Source: Moniliophthora roreri | Taxonomy: Eukaryota; Basidiomycota; Agaricomycetes; Agaricales; Marasmiaceae | DNA length: 64,000 nt | Direction of reading: 5' to 3' | Assembly: GCA_001466705.2 (NCBI GenBank) | Contig: LATX02000001.1 | Location: 2,666,001-2,730,000 of the forward strand | Shown here: one piece after another, positions 45,521-57,828 of the stretch | Layout of the letters: each line of letters begins with the position of its first letter | Numbering within the stretch: position 1 is the first letter of the stretch | Position numbers and translations under genes: made by a program | Notes under the pieces: generated by a model | The model's database searches: none | What the model was told of the DNA's origin: nothing | The model's input: the letters and a program-made list of their open reading frames with translations, nothing else

Positions 45521-48500
45521 CTAGAGAATGACCAGGTCTCCTCGACACGAGCTACACCAGAATACGTGCGAGTCGTCCAAGAACTGAGGACGTGTTCTAA
45601 GATGCGGTTGTAGCCCTGCATTTAGGCCGAGCACGTTCGCTGGCGTGGATCTAAGGGCCAAGCTGCCCTCATTCGAACTTCCCACTGATGGCACTGGCGA
45701 CAGCGAACGTGAGTTTGAGCCCGACGCTGCCGCTGCGAGTTCGCTGTCAATTCTAGCTCTGAGCATGCTTAAGCTAACTTTTCGTTTATGTCTTGTCTCC
45801 GGTGAGAGTGATTGCTCGTACGCAGCTGGGGTGCGTTTTATAATCGGTGGTGCAGTTGCGAGATTGGACCTGGATGATGTCCGTTGCACTGCTGCTCGAT
45901 GAAGGTCTGTACTATGACGACTAGAAGGACGTGATGGAATGCCCGGAGAAGCACGATGGGGAGCGTGTGAGTGACCAGCAAGTTGGTCTTCAAGAGCCGC
46001 GACTTGCTTAATTAGAGAGTGGGATCGAGCCTCGGCGTCAAAGAGAGCAGTCTCCAGGGAACGGATGTGTGATTGAGCTGTAGACAGCTCAAGCTCATGC
46101 TGCTGCTTGTACGAGCCGAGCATTTCGTCGTCGAGTGACCGAGGTCCAGCTGACAGGGGTCGTGACGCTGCGTCCTTCAAACGCTGAAGCTCCTCATCTT
46201 TTGCAGCCAACTCCTGCTGAAGAGTCTCAATCTCGTTCTGGGCACGTTCAAGGAAGTCTTCCTCTTCCGCCTTTTTGCATAATGAGGTCAGTAAGCTACA
46301 GCTCGATTTGAACGTGACATACCTGATCAGTACTCCTTTGTTCTACTTCCTTCCGCAGAGCAGATAGTTCTTCTGCCTGTGTCAAGTTAAGTGCAGTCAG
46401 ACGCCCAACCTCTTTCAAATGCTGACTGGCTTCCTGGTGGATTTTGGCTCGATCAGCCTCCAGAGACCGCATGCTTGCTAATGCTGCGTCTAGTTCCTCC
46501 TGGATCTTCTCATATGCTTTCTGCAGTTCGTTGGAATTGTCCTGAGCGTTTGTTCGGTCCCTCTCCCTCTCTGCCAAAATCCCTTGCCACTGATTCTCAG
46601 ACCTCTCCTTCTCATCCCTCAGCTCCTCAAGGGATACTTCAAGCTGCGAGATTATCGCATCTCGACTGTTCACTTCCCGTTGCAAAGCTTCCACCTTCTC
46701 GCTCATCTCAAGCTTTTCGCCCGTCAGCTCCACAATCTTGGGCCGCATCTCATCGAGTGAGCGCATGAGGTTCATGCCCTCGGTTTGCAGGTCTTGCTGG
46801 ATCCGTTCCGCTTCCTCGGCACGACGAGTGGCATTCTTGGCCTCGATCTGAGCGGTTTTGAGCTGGCGGGTGCTGGCCGCCAACTCTTCCGCAGCTTGCT
46901 TCAACTTGGCCTGTAAAAGTGACAGGGCTCCTTGGGCTTTCCCTGACTCGTTTTGAAGTTCCGTCTTCTCCTGCAGTAAAGCCTCTTTCTCCGTGGTGAC
47001 AGCAGTCAACTGTTGCTGTAGCGATTGATGTTGACTTTGTAGATCTGAGTGCTTTGTCTTCCACTCCTCTTCGCCGTCGCGATGGGTCTTCAAAAGGGGC
47101 TCAAGCGAGTCTCGCTCCTTTTTCAGGTACGCGTGCGTCTTATACCAGAGTATTAAGTCAAGTCAAGGATTAGTCAAGTTGGCGTACCTGTTTTAATTTA
47201 GAAAGTTGGAATTCGAGCTCGTCTGCATGATCTTGGGTGTTCTTCAACGACGCCTCTAATTTTTCGGCGCGATCATCGCTCTCTATCTGCTCTTCCAGCT
47301 CCTTCACTCGTCGTTGATAAGATTCGGACTCTTTGCGGAGCGAAGCTACTGAGTTGTTGGCGATCTGTAACAGCCGCTCCTATATAAAAGGTCGTCAATT
47401 ATGGTGCCAACGGGTACTGCTGTCATATCCAACCTGTTCTCTCGACTTTTCGGTCAACTCTTTCTCTTTGGTCTGAAGCTGTTGATTCCGAGTTGACGTC
47501 TCCTGAACGTGTGCTCTCAATGTTTCGAATTGCTGTTCTAGATCTCTAACTTTAGCCTGTTCTTCGGTGAATTCTTCCTCGATTTTTTGGGCCCCTGCAC
47601 ACCGTTAGACCAGACCAAAAAGAGAAAAATTGACAGCATAACGTACTCAAGTCGACCTCACCCAAGCGTTCCAGTTCAGAAGTCAATGTAGCTTTTTCGG
47701 AAACAAGCAATGCAATAGTCCGTTGTTCATTCTTGATCGCGTTTTCCTTTTCAAGTTGAATGTGTTCTATCTCTCCTCGAAGTTGGTTCGAATGTGACCT
47801 TTCTTCTTCGAGGAGAGACTGAACACTCGACAGCTCTGTGAGAAAGCAATGAGTTTCTACTAGGCATTCGTCGAAGCCACGTTGGCGTACCAGACTTTGC
47901 AGACTCCAGTTTACGCTCGACCTCAGCTTTCTCTGACTGACTGCTCCTGATTGTTATCTCTAGTTCACCCACTCTCTTCTTCAACGTCTCCGTCTGTGTC
48001 CTGAACTCGGCCTTAACCGCAGCTTCACTCCTCTTGACATTATCCAGCTCGACGCGTAAGTTCTCATTTTGTGACTTGAGACTGTCTACCTCTCCCATTT
48101 TGGACCCGAGAGCTTCCTTTTCTGCCCGTAGACCGTCTATCTCTCCTAGCTTAGACTTGAGACCTTCATTTTCTGCACGTAAGCTTTCAGTTTCCACGTT
48201 GGAAGAGTCCACAGAACTGTGCCCATTAGGAGGATGTGAGGATGAGGGTGGTGATGAGGTTGCAGCTGAAGTAGCCGGCAGAGGTGTAGATTCGACCTGC
48301 GTCAAGCCCGATAACCAAGACGTGTCACCCGATGTATCTTCTTTCGAGAAGCTGCGTGGACGTACTGAATCAGATAGTGTTTATATTACATACTGGCTTG
48401 AGACTTACATATTATTCAAGTCCCTAGTAGTTTTTGAATCTTCTGGGGGTGCAGGGGAGAATGCCCGTTCACTAACGGGAGAAGCGACGCCCGTGCCAGT

Positions 48501-48658
48501 CCCCGAGCCTGAAGGCTTATCTTTCTTCGCAGCCTGACGTTTCTTGAGCTATTGAGAGATGAAAAATCATCATAAACCCATTACAAAGTCTAGTATCATT
48601 CTAAACTCACCAAAGCCTTGGCCCGCGCTGCCTTCGCAGCACGATCATCTTCAGACAT
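45521..48658 (-). CDS. Long coiled-coil protein, probable GM130-like golgin
   Basis: Start ATG 48658 (MSEDDRAAKAARAKAL) continues into KKRQAAKKDKPSG, a basic N-terminus like that of GM130-type golgins. A Ser/Pro-rich stretch follows, then long heptad coiled coils across at least eight exons (for example LRAENEGLKSKLGEIDGLRA, LQREVNSRDAIISQLEVSLE, YEKIQEELDAALASMRSLEA). After a Ser/Arg-rich segment the protein ends LDDSHVFWCSSCRGDLVIL at the stop 45521. A free hydrophobic C-terminus (DLVIL) following a Cys pair would suit binding to the PDZ domains of GRASP proteins, as in GM130, but this is inference. Length is about 900 residues. Alternatives are other coiled-coil tethers (Uso1-like); the absence of a GRIP or armadillo domain argues against those. 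Confidence 0.55.
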
Positions 48659-49319
48659 GATAGTAGTCACCGAGGTCGGGCAGGGGTGAACAAAAGGGAC
48701 CGGTGACGCAGAGACGGACTTGAGATTTCAGGCCTCCAAGTTTGGTCGCTGCCAGCAACGTGTACTACGCGCCCAGATGACACGTTCAAGCGCGTGGAAA
48801 CTAGCCGAACTCATCTCGGGACTCAAAATTTAGGCACCCTGAACTGGACTGGGATCCGGACATTATTAGTTGTGTGTGCACACTGAAATGAGTACTTTAA
48901 ATAATGTACATTCCCGAGTGATGATGGAGAGTGTGAGAGGGAGCGCAGAAAACAGAAATATGGTACAATCGAGAACGAAGAAGACGAGATGTGCATCGCC
49001 AAATATGCATGCTTTGCCCATTAAGATGTAAGCAGTAATATAAGAAACAGTGAGAGGGATGTGTGTGTCGAAAGTGAAATAGGTCGTCCTGAGAAAAACA
49101 GAAATGGAAGGTCGAACGTCGTCGACACATGAAAGGTAAAAAAAGAGTAGGAGGTTGTGCGTATGTGCTATTGATGGTATGTACAATGCCAGTAAATGCG
49201 AAATAGATGCTCATCGTCGCATTGAGCGTGCTGGGTCGTTTACTGAGTCGAATCGGTTGTCGTTTCATCATCATCTTGACTTCCATGTAAAAAAGAAATT
49301 AAAAGGTCAGAGAAAGAGC
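48659..49319. other. Intergenic, 660 bp
   Basis: Promoter side of the golgin-like gene and 3' flank of the repeat-motif protein. Open frames here are hydrophobic artefacts of AT/CT-rich sequence. Nothing recognised. Confidence 0.45.
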
Positions 49320-52300
49320 TCAACTATTAAAGAGTCCTCCTCGTTTGGTTTTAATGGTCCGGAGTTTTTGAAGGAGATCCTATAATTGAATGTTAGTCCA
49401 CTATTTTCGTTGAGGTCGAAGGAACAACTCACCTCAGCTTCCTCCTTGCTGACTGTGCCCTTCTTACGCTCGGCTTCCAAGCCGCCTTCGATACTGTCCA
49501 GAACGTCCCGGATCAAGTCTCTGTAGTTAACCCCGAAGAACTGGGTCAACTTGGCCGCCTTCCTTCTCCTCATCTGGAACTCATTCCCTTCCGGACTGAC
49601 TATAGAATCCGCCTTGCTCATCAGAGAGTCGGTTCTATTTCTGTACGGTCGAGAATAACCATACGCACGCTCTGGTGACCCAGGCTCGAACGACATAAAA
49701 GAGCTCCTAGTTCCAGTGATTGGTGTCGGCAACGACCTTCGTCGCTCGCTCCTGATTGACGAGGAAACCGATGAACGCTTCGACTCCGGTGAGCCTGTCT
49801 CTTTCCCCTTCCCTGAATGGAAGAGCTCTAGATCCTTTGCGTAATCACGTTCAGGATCCCGACGCTCCATGTTCTCGGTGAAGTCAATGAGGTCTGCGTG
49901 GACATCGGGATTGTTTAGGAACTGGTGAAGCTCTGCCAACGATGCACGGTCGTCCTGTTATTGGGATGGAGAGATCCAAAACGTGAAGCGTGAAGTATCG
50001 TGCAATGCATCAAGGTCCGTTCATGTAACGCACAACCAAATGGAATGGGGACGTGAGATTATGCGGGAGAATACCAGCCAGTCGTTGACAAGATGAGAGG
50101 GGCGCAGAAGGTCCGATGAATGGTGCAAGAAGAATGATATTGATGATCGTTGCCGGGATCCAGGAAAAGAAGGTAGATCGTGGCAGAAGACCAGTCATTA
50201 GATAGAAGCGCAGAATCCGTCAGCCCATGTGGAAAGAGACATCAGAAACACTCACCCTATCAAGAATATCGTTCAGCGAGTTGAGCGAATGCTGATAGTG
50301 CGTATACACGAGACTAGCCCCTCTGGCCCGTCTGTGTGACCCACTTGTGCTGCCAAAGGCGTTGTGGTTCGTGTCCCTCTGCTTGTCATTGTTGAAAGAC
50401 TCGTTCTTGTCTTTGGGTAACAGTTTTTCCTCGCTGTCAGCTGTACCAGGCCGGTCCGACTTCTTCTTCGCTTTGTAATTCGAGAAGGCAGTATAAGATG
50501 ACTGATTGATATTCTTAGCGGGAGTAACAGTGTCGCCCGAGGTGGAGCGGAGCATAGTCCGAGGCGTAGAGACACCACTCGCTGGGGTAGCGGACAGTGA
50601 AGGCGAATGGCGAGTATGATAGAGCGTCTGGGGCGGAGCTACACCAAACACCTGGAGAATAGTCAGCAATCACGATAGACATAAAGCAAGGAAAAAGTGA
50701 CAAACCTTTTCCATCTTTTGAGCTCTTCGGACATTGATGGCTTTTTCTTCGAGACTCAAGCCATCTCTCAACCGGTCAAGGTCATCAGACCAAGCGGGAA
50801 GAACTACAGCAGAGCTGCTTCTCCTTCTCTTCATCCACTTCTTGTCGTCGTCATTACCGAAGCCTTCAAGCATTCTAAGAGCGTCAGAAGGTGCGAGCGG
50901 GGGCAGAGCTGGATCCTCTAATTCTCCAATCACCAAGTTTGTCGGTACTCGAGAGCCTAGGAAACGATGGACCTTGGCAAGCTTCTCTCTACGACGACGT
51001 TTCTCTTCCTCAGCCTGTGCTTCAGGGGAGAGGCTTTCACAAATGGAGATATCGTCCAATGCGTTGAGAGAAGAGAGGTCAGAGATAGAAGTTTCGTTCG
51101 GTGATGATGGTGGTAGGTCAGGAATGGAATTTCGGCCGTTACCGAGGTCATCCCGTGAGAGGTCAATGGTCCTCTGATACTTGGAGTCTGATGTGTTCGA
51201 GGAATGTTGGTCATGATGCTGACTGGTGGGGTAGGCGCTTAAAGAGTCTGCATCCTTTTCAGATGAAATTGGCCTTGCGTCTTCTGACGCAGGTGACGTG
51301 CTGTCGTCAACGAGAGTGGTGGTGGTGATTTTGCCTTTGTTCGCCCCGCCAGAGGGATACCTATCATCGGAATCCGACAAGTCAATGAATGAGGTAGCAT
51401 CGTCATGAAAATTTGACCCTTCATGAGTGCTGCTGATCTCAATATTGAGCTCGGACGAATGATGCGAATGATTGTCGTACTCGTCCGTTACTGGTTCGCT
51501 AAGGAACGAGAACTGATCAGGAGTCAGAGGGGTCGAGTGTCGTCTACCACCGGCGGTGAAGTACTGAGTACCCTGAGGCGGAGGCCAAATCGGACCCGGT
51601 TTATTCTCCCTGCGGTTGATCGTCGCACCTCCAGTCGTTATGTCAAGATCACTTGATATGGAATGAGCGGCACGATGATGCCTGTGTTTGGAAAGCGGCG
51701 AGCTAGAACCAGCGCCCGGCAAGTCAAGGAAACTCTGTCCTTGTTTAGCCAGTGAATCCGCTGCGGGTGTTTGGCCAAAAACTTGAGCAAGTTTTCTGGA
51801 CTTGCGAATGAGGTCGGATCGCTGATGGGAATTGAGGTGATTGGTAGTAGGGGGTAGGTCATGGTCGAGCAAGGGAGATTCGGGGGAAGATGAAGGCTTA
51901 GAATTGTGTTTTTGAGCTGAACGAAATGAAGAAAAATCTGGCTTTGGGGAAGTAGGGATTGGGGGCTTATTCATATTCGTCGTGGTCGTTCTTGTCGTCG
52001 TGGTGGTCGTTGTCGAAAAAGTAGTAGGGTCGTGCACGTGAGGGGACCAAGCATTTACCCGGCTATCAGAGGTGAACTTGTTGTCAAGGAGCTCGTCTTG
52101 CACCCACGTCAGCTCTTGGATTGTTGGTGCTGGATTGATATATGGGTTTGGCTGATTCACGATTTCACTGGAAAAATGGGGCGAAACGGAACGCGAGGAA
52201 CTGTGACGACTTTCTTGTGATGTTCTAGGCCTTCTTCTCGGCGGTGGCGACAATGGCTTTAGCTGGGGCATGCCCGAGTCTAGAGACATGCTCGAGTGCG

Positions 52301-52541
52301 GAGAGCCGCTTCCTTCGCTCCAAGGGCTACCAGGGGACCATCCTATTCTAGCGCTTCGAACCCGTTCTTCATGTTCCAGCAATGCATCAAGATTTGGCGA
52401 AATGATCAACGATTTCAACCGCGTATGTGGTGTTGCTGTACTCCTTGTGCTTGCTGTCATCGTTGCTGTTGGTGTTGTGTGCTCCTGCTGTCCAACTGTC
52501 GAGGGAAGGTGAGAAAGATAGGACATGTTCCTTCTGCTCAT
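49320..52541 (-). CDS. Low-complexity fungal protein with four short K-L-x-x-[FVL]-[FL]-G motifs
   Basis: The first ATG in frame is at 52541 (MSRRNMSYLSHLP); the frame extends upstream without an ATG. The long first exon is Ser/Thr/Pro-rich and disordered. Four copies of a short motif stand out, spread over the protein and across exons: RKLAQVFGQTP, AKVHRFLGSRVPTNLV, QKMEKVFGVAPPQTLY and AKLTQFFGVNYRDLI. Further blocks are HYQHSLNSLNDILDR and LAELHQFLNNPDVHADLIDF. The last intron (GTGAGT...ATTATAG, about 49432-49380) joins EAE to DLLQKLRTIKTKR and the protein ends LFNS at TGA 49322-49320. Total about 1,000 residues. I do not know the family name; the repeated motif is probably a peptide that docks on a common partner. 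No enzyme motif is seen. Confidence 0.7.
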
Positions 52542-54062
52542 CCCATTGAGACGACGACGCACCTCGATCCAGAACCATCAACATCAATATCTATGTCTAT
52601 CGTTGTCGCCAGAATCAAAGATGGTCCTCCAAATCTGACCGCCACCAACGACTTTGAGCAAAGCAGTGGGCGACTCGCGTCAGTGATACGCCACAGCTTC
52701 CCCAGAATATATCTTCCGACCTTGACAACGGTCCAAGAAAAAAAACTGATGCAATCACCACACTGCCTCCCTTCTTATTATGCTAATGCCACGGTACACC
52801 AATGCTCAACAACCCTTCTCAGCCCTTCTCTCGGTCCGACTGAATGTCAACTGTTAAGAGAGAATGGACACACAATGTCACAAGCGAGGATATCCCGAGT
52901 TGACCGTCAAATGTTTTTCTATCGCCGATCACAAGCTCGGGTGTCATAACTTGTAATAAGGCTCTTTAAGTTGCTTCAATTAGCTCTATTTAATGGTCAA
53001 TTATACACGTCAGTTTACATACTTCAGCCCTTCACAATCTTCATCTGGAAAAATCCCGCTTTTTACATGCTCCGCTCTCGTGTACGTGCCAGCCTCTGAT
53101 GGAGAAATGTCGCGGGAAGGCAGGCTACGAACAGGGCGACGTTGAGCGCTATCGAAACTCTCGATTTAAATTCTTCCGAAATTCAGATCCGCGTTTCTCG
53201 CAATATCCGGATTTGGCTGCTGACGAGATGCCTCAGTTCCTCAGGCCAATGAAGAGCTTGGAGCCTGAGCTCTGAAGTTACAAGAAGGAGCATTTTAGCT
53301 CAGTCTAGCCTCAGTTTCGATATCTGGTTATAACGTCTAGTAGGAAACCGGCAATCATCGAACGAAGGCCACGTCGTCTCAGGCTAAAGCCTCAGCGTGC
53401 GCCACACTATGTACAATATTCTGCTTAAAGCATAGCATACATTCTCTGACCAAACTCTATCTTGGCCCAGAATTTAATCTCTCATGCTCTGAGTACTAGC
53501 TCCCTGCCCTGGACAGTCTGAAAATATACATCTTATCGTTCGCATTCGCAGATAGTAACCAGGCAACTTGACACGGTAACTTCAGTCGTCTTGTACCTGA
53601 GATTCATGAAACCGCTGCAGACCGCAGCGTGAGTACGCGGATCGCAAGCTCCAACCTCAAGAAGCCTTAAGGCCTAAAGGAACTACGGATGCCTCTTGCC
53701 CGGTCAGCAGCCGGCGTCCACCTCCTGATCATGAGACGAGCCCCGAACAGCAAAACGTACAAAAACGCCCTACTTTTCACCATAGCAACCGTACACGCCG
53801 GCGCTCACAGATGACCACAAGTCCTATTGACGAGTATTTTATATCAGATGAAGGGGACAGGTATACCAACGAAAAACCCTGTACAGACCTAACTAGCCCT
53901 ATTATTACAAGCCCTCCATCACGTATATATGTATAGAGGTAAGTATTAACAAGATAGTGAGTGAGTCATTATGGACATGCAAGATTCCAACTGATGTAGG
54001 AAGAGTTGGAATGCAATTAAAATCATAATGTGTATGCACAAACAAAAAGAATGGTGCTGAGG
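52542..54062. other. 1.5-kb intergenic region
   Basis: The left part should hold the promoter of the 49320-52541 gene. A 58-codon plus-strand frame at 53099-53275 (MEKCRGKAGYEQGDV...) has protein-like composition but no splice partners and no known motif, so I do not call it. The remainder shows nothing beyond AT-rich sequence. Confidence 0.4.
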
Positions 54063-57000
54063 TTAGGCTGCAGCGACCTCAGGTGTCAAGTCCTCAACTT
54101 GCGACTGCGGCTCTTCTCGTTCCTTCTCTTTCTCCTTGAGAGGTCCAGTAAGAGACGCCCGCTTTGACCTCGCACCATCGTCTTTGCTCGCGATTGACTT
54201 TAGCTTTTCCGATGCGGCTGACGACTGAGACTGAGATTCTTCTAAAGGAGGGGACAACCCCGGCACAGTGAGACCTTCGGTAGAGATCTCAGATGATGCC
54301 CGTGACAGCTCTAATGATGGACGAGCACGTATGTGTGAAGATCGTGGTGGTAATGGAGGAGGTTGAGGGCGATTCGGTGGTGAGATGCCTGTAGCCGGTG
54401 GCGAGGGCGACGTAGACGTCGAAACTATTGGAGGAGAAAAGAGTGGAGATGCAATACCAGTAGACGTGGAAGCTTTTGCGAGAGACAGGGCTGGTGAAGA
54501 CCGAGGGGGGAGAGGAGGGGGAGTCTTTGTTGCCGCTGGTGTCGAGGGCACAGGCGGTGTGGAGGAGTTATGTGGTGTATCGTTATCTGTCGAATTGGTT
54601 ATGACCGTAGACAAAGCCGCCTCGCTTGGTTCTGCAACTCGTGGTGTGCTACCCTGATCGTCCCTGGTTAACTGGCCTTGATCAGAATCCCTTTCTGGGG
54701 ACGACTGTTGCCCTGACCCTTTGCTGAACAATCTATACACACTCTGTATTCCAGCTGTTCCTCCAAGTGAGTTCAAGACCTTGCTCTTCCCTTCGGGAGA
54801 AGACGATGGTATACTTGGAGGATTAGGCTGTGGCTGAGGGGCAACATATCCCATCGACATGACCTCTCCTCTATGACTTACATGGATTCCTGGTATCGAC
54901 ATCGTCTTTGCCTGCGGCTGGACCGAGTAAATTGGTGGGGAGGTCGCTCGATGCACGTCATCCAAATGATTATTTTGTGTCGGAGAGCGCGACATTGATA
55001 TCGCCTGAGGAGTTGCGTCGTCGCGATCTACGCCGTTCCAAGACGACGACGTTGCAGAGGAAAGCCTTCTCGCAGAGGAAGTAGAGGCTTCGTTGGCGTT
55101 GCTTAGTCTGCGATTCGATGGTGAAGAAGATGGTGACGGTGACGGTGAAGGGGACGAGGGGATAGGTATTCCGATTGGCGAGGAAGACAATGTTTCCTGG
55201 CCTTGGTGCTTTCCTCTTCTTTCAGCAACAGCTGCCCTGACCTCAGCGTAACTAGCTCTGGCCTTTTGAGCGAAGCTACCAGTACTATTGGTACTACTTT
55301 CGGTCCTCGTTCCCGTCAATCCACTACCGACTGAACCATGATCCGGCAATTCGTCACTACCACCACTGCTCGATGAAACTCCAGAATTCTTCCGAAGATT
55401 ACCCCAGTTCACGTTTACACCCCATTTCTTCATTGCCTCTTTGGCCTGATTACTCAGAGCCTGCTTATCTGCAGTCGTTTTCTTGAATGCTGACAAGAAC
55501 GACGAAGGACTCGATGGCGCGTTCGGGATGGAATTGGTTCGAGAGCCAGGAGTTGGCGGTCGCGGATACACGGTGGCAGAATTGTCATCATCGGACGTTG
55601 AAGCAATGGTAGAATCGTGAACAGGTGAATGTCTCGATGACAAACGCCGGGGAGCGCGCTCGCTGGGTTCCTCGGTAGGCTCTCCGTTATCGCTGAGCTC
55701 TCCAGAAAAGGAGCTCTCGGTGTTTCCAGGCGTAGACTGGGAGCGACGTTGTGTTTTGTCCGAATCGAGTAGTCTGCCGCGTTCAGACTCGTCGGTACTG
55801 TTTTTCGGCTGGTCTGCAATGACATTGATATCCGGTCCACGCACACTAGAGAACCATGTCTTCCGCTTGTTGAGAGCTCCCAGTGCTTCCTCTGGAGTAG
55901 CAACCGATGGTGCTTCAGAAGTAGAAGTAAACGGAACCTCGGAGATTGTTTGTGCCTTTGTCACCGGTACAGGCGGTGAGACATCATCGTTGAGGTGCGT
56001 GTTCGTTGCATGCTCATCTGAAGTAGCTACGAGTTCGGGATGAGATGCATCTTCTGAGTCGCCAGGCTGTGTGGTCTTGGGAGGTGTAGCTCTTTCTTTC
56101 CTAGCTGAATCCGCCCAGATACCACCACGATGATCATGACCCATGCTTTCGAAGAAAGATATGTCATCCATATTAGGCATGACAACGGATTCCTGAATCT
56201 ATAACAATGCAAATGTTAATCTAGGCTTTCTTATTGGCACGAGAAGTACTCACAATCTCCTTAATCTTTGACTCTATTGTCGACAGGATCATACCCCATG
56301 TGATTTGTCTATCGCTCACAATCGGCTCTACCTCCAACACCATCTTTGGCATCTGCGTGAAGGCGTACCATATTCGATTGCTAGGCGGTCGTTTGACCTT
56401 GATCAACAGATTGCCCTCAATCTCCTTCAGCACGACGGCCAACACTAGTGTGACAGTATAAGACTTGAAACGAGCCCCAAGATTGATGATGGCAGTGGCC
56501 TCGACAGTGATCCGAACTTCGCCTTTATACTGGACATGCACCTCCATTGATGCATCGCCTTCCTTCGTCAGCTCCTTCAGCATGGGTTTGCTGAAGACAG
56601 GTGTCCGATTGCCAACCGATACCTCTGTGACAGCGACGTGTGAAAGAAACGCAGGTCGCTTGACCTTGGATATTTTCTTCATAATTCGACCGATAATGAA
56701 GGATTCCAGATTATCCGTGCGATAAAAGCTGTAGAAGATACGACCGAAGAGCGCGTTGAACCACCGCATAGGGATGACATCAGGTTGCTCATCTAATGTC
56801 GATACAAGTAGATTCATATCCGAGGGAAGGAAGATTGGTTGCAGGGGAGAAAGGTAGGGAGTTTGTGCTGGCTGGTCTGATGCGTGGACCATGGCATGGT
56901 ACCAATCCTCCATTTCAACTGTGGACCGAACGAATATGAACCAAGGGGTTCCATGGTCCAATGCTTCGTCCCTAACCGCCTTCAACTTCTCCTTCTCTAA

Positions 57001-57642
57001 TTCCATCTTTTTCTCCTTCTCCTTCGAGCTGTGGCCGCTACCACTCTGCTCTATGTTAGCTACTGCTTCCGATTCCAAATCCCCCAACTTCATTTCCCTC
57101 GTTACACTCGGCATGCCTCCTTTGCCTTTCGGCTTGAGACATATTGCATTCCTCTTCGTGAAAAGTTCGCCATCCAACAAATCTTCGGGATAAATAACCA
57201 CGTCATGACTCCCCAACTGTATAGCCGCCTCGCACTCTGTCATACCCTCGTCTTCATACAAGTACAGGATCTTGCCTTTTAGCACGACAAACCATGTATC
57301 CTTTGGTCGCGACCGTTTGGGATCTTTCGACCTTGCATCCAGGAAATTTCGCATAAGGGTGACATAGCTCCCATCCAAGCTGGACTCTTCAAATGTTCGT
57401 CGTACCGTGAGCCATCCTTTGCGTGTCTTAGGAGTATCATTCATTTCCGACTTTTCTGGAGGAGAATCTGGGTCTTCCTCGACACCCTCAAGTGCCAATT
57501 TCCTCTTGGCCCTTTTCTGCGCATCGAGGTCTCCAACGGGGACTGACGTGTAGAGAGAGTAGTAGATGAGCCCGCACACCACGAGAGGAATGAATGTGAC
57601 TCCGCCGAGAAGATAAGCATAGAAAATGGCTCTGAAAGACAT
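54063..57642 (-). CDS. PH- and SMP-domain lipid-transfer protein (Nvj2/TEX2-like)
   Basis: The first ATG in frame is at 57642 ([14 protein letters not shown]). It starts one N-terminal transmembrane helix ([19 protein letters not shown]), expected to anchor the protein in the ER. A PH-like domain follows ([14 protein letters not shown] ... [17 protein letters not shown] ... WYHAMVHAS), then the SMP domain ([69 protein letters not shown]) up to about 56250. One intron (GTGAGT...TTATAG) joins SKIKEI to [13 protein letters not shown] long disordered Ser/Pro-rich tail ends [11 protein letters not shown] at 54063. SMP proteins carry glycerolipids or ceramide at ER contact sites; yeast Nvj2 acts at nucleus-vacuole and ER-Golgi contacts. 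The 186-bp upstream gap is shared with the divergent F-box copy B. Confidence 0.88.
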
Positions 57643-57828
57643 CTCCTGGATGACTTGAAAGAGTTGGTGGATGGCAGTCGCTGGTTGAGCAGCGGGAGAT
57701 GGTCCGTGCGCTGATGCAATACCCACGTGTACGTACGTGCTCCTCTGACCTCGGCGTTTGACTCGGCGTTCGAGACTAAGCTTGGAAGTGCGTCATGTCT
57801 TCTACCAGTATCACAGGACGTAGGTGAT
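57643..57828. promoter_or_regulatory. Bidirectional intergenic promoter, Nvj2-like <-> F-box copy B
   Basis: The divergent genes start at 57642 (minus) and 57829 or 57874 (plus), so at most about 230 bp serve both. No distinct core elements were recognised. Confidence 0.45.

Noticed and set aside
53099..53275. 58-codon plus-strand open frame (MEKCRGKAGYEQ...) in the 52.5-54 kb gap
   Set aside because: Composition is protein-like but there is no splice partner, promoter feature or known motif; too short to call.
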